Shown here one piece after another: positions 63,269-64,000 of a stretch of DNA of 64,000 bases. The stretch is from Membranipora membranacea (lineage: Eukaryota > Bryozoa > Gymnolaemata > Cheilostomatida > Membraniporidae). Location of the stretch: positions 17,422,001-17,486,000 of the forward strand of contig OU612065.1 in NCBI GenBank assembly GCA_914767715.1, written 5' to 3'. Within the stretch, counting starts at the first letter, position 1; every line of letters begins with the position of its first letter. A program made the position numbers and the translations under genes. The notes beneath the pieces are model-generated. The model saw nothing but the letters and a program-made list of their open reading frames with translations, ran no database searches and was not told the DNA's origin.

Positions 63269-64000
63269 TTTAGTCAAATTGACAGGGACTTCCTCTTCTG
63301 GTTAATGGATAGAGGCTTATTTATGGTTCTGCTTGGTTATTCTGGTTGGCACAGAGTTCCCTACGGATGTTTGCCAATCAATCTTTTTACTGATGTAACC
63401 AATAACAAACTAGTCTTACAAATCACATGATTAAGCATAGCTTTGATATGTCAAGCCTAATGAACATATGGAGATTTTTCTCAATCCCTATATTAGCTTG
63501 AATATGAAGAAATGTGTCAAAAGTGTCAAATATTTTCAGAAAAAAACTGGCTAACCCTGTTTTTACATTCTTTGTTGAACTCCAACCAGTAAATTCATAA
63601 TACACTGTATTTTGGATGTTTCAATTTGCTCTCTTCAACAAGATACTCCAATCCATTTCTGGATAATGTGACAGCAGAGAGAATGGTGACAGGATCACAG
63701 ATTTCCACCAGTTAACAAACTGCTACATCTGCTATCCAACCCAACAAGTGTAAGCAATTGGTCGGTTTGGCAGCTAGAGAGACGATGACACCTTTGTTAT
63801 AAAGCCTACACACTAAAAGAACCAAACATTGATTGTATCCATTTGTATTGTTCTTACCAGTGGCTATCAGAGATGTGTCGGTTATCACAATCTCCAACAC
63901 CATAACCAATATACCAAACGAAGAAAGCGGTCAAACACCATCTACATCAATATGCACAACTGTGTCATGTGAATCTACTTATTATTCTGTATTCTAAATG
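63269..64000. other. Upstream region of CABIT gene
   Basis: AT-rich; should contain the promoter or 5' UTR of the minus-strand CABIT gene. The small open frames at 63423-63605 and 63712-63909 show no domain. Nothing else recognised. Confidence 0.4.

Noticed and set aside
1-64000. CRISPR arrays, operons, ribosome-binding sites, tRNA or rRNA genes
   Set aside because: The window is eukaryotic with split genes; no regular repeat-spacer arrays and no cloverleaf or rRNA sequence were noticed by eye. A tRNA or ncRNA scan would be needed to exclude small RNAs.

Overview
This window is nuclear DNA of an invertebrate animal. It is AT-rich and intron-rich, with split genes using GT-AG introns of roughly 0.1 to 6 kb. 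The gene content is metazoan: an Axin DIX domain, PDZ/ZASP-type proteins, SPEF1, VPS28, a CABIT-domain protein and an EF-hand/WD40 ciliary-type protein. I cannot fix the phylum from the sequence alone. Gene models below were built by hand from reading frames, splice consensus and phase matching. Exon coordinates are given in each entry so they can be checked.

Layout. 1-4346 (+): 3' end of Axin, ending in the DIX domain. 5485-9092 (-): a three-exon gene for a 315-residue protein I do not recognise, with 8-residue tandem repeats near its C terminus. 10112-18150 (-): a ten-exon PDZ protein of about 662 residues. 18151-23781: 5.6 kb divergent intergenic region. 23782-32323 (+): an eight-exon PDZ plus ZM-motif protein (364 residues, no LIM domain), similar in design to insect Zasp66. 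The two PDZ genes lie head to head and look like an old duplicate pair. 34960-38155 (+): an incompletely resolved gene with two possible 3' terminal exons. 39627-48154 (+): a twenty-exon EF-hand plus WD40 protein of the WDR49/WDR64 type (1169 residues). 49266-53128 (-): SPEF1, with two alternative copies of one exon inside its calponin-homology domain. 54094-59646 (+): complete VPS28 (212 residues, eight exons). 60650-63268 (-): a CABIT-domain protein of the GAREM/THEMIS type (577 residues).

There is no single pathway. WDR49/64-type and SPEF1 proteins both belong to motile cilia and flagella and are convergent neighbours. The two PDZ genes suggest cytoskeletal or actin-anchoring scaffolds. 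SPEF1 and VPS28 share a short divergent promoter region, and VPS28 and the CABIT gene converge with closely packed 3' ends.

The most interesting observations are: a pair of 112-nt mutually exclusive exons in SPEF1 that swap part of the CH domain; a perfect 102-bp-arm palindrome in an intron of the WD40 gene; a 111-bp hAT-like MITE with an exact 8-bp target duplication; a second MITE with 23-bp terminal inverted repeats; and the head-to-head PDZ gene pair of which only one copy shows a ZM motif.
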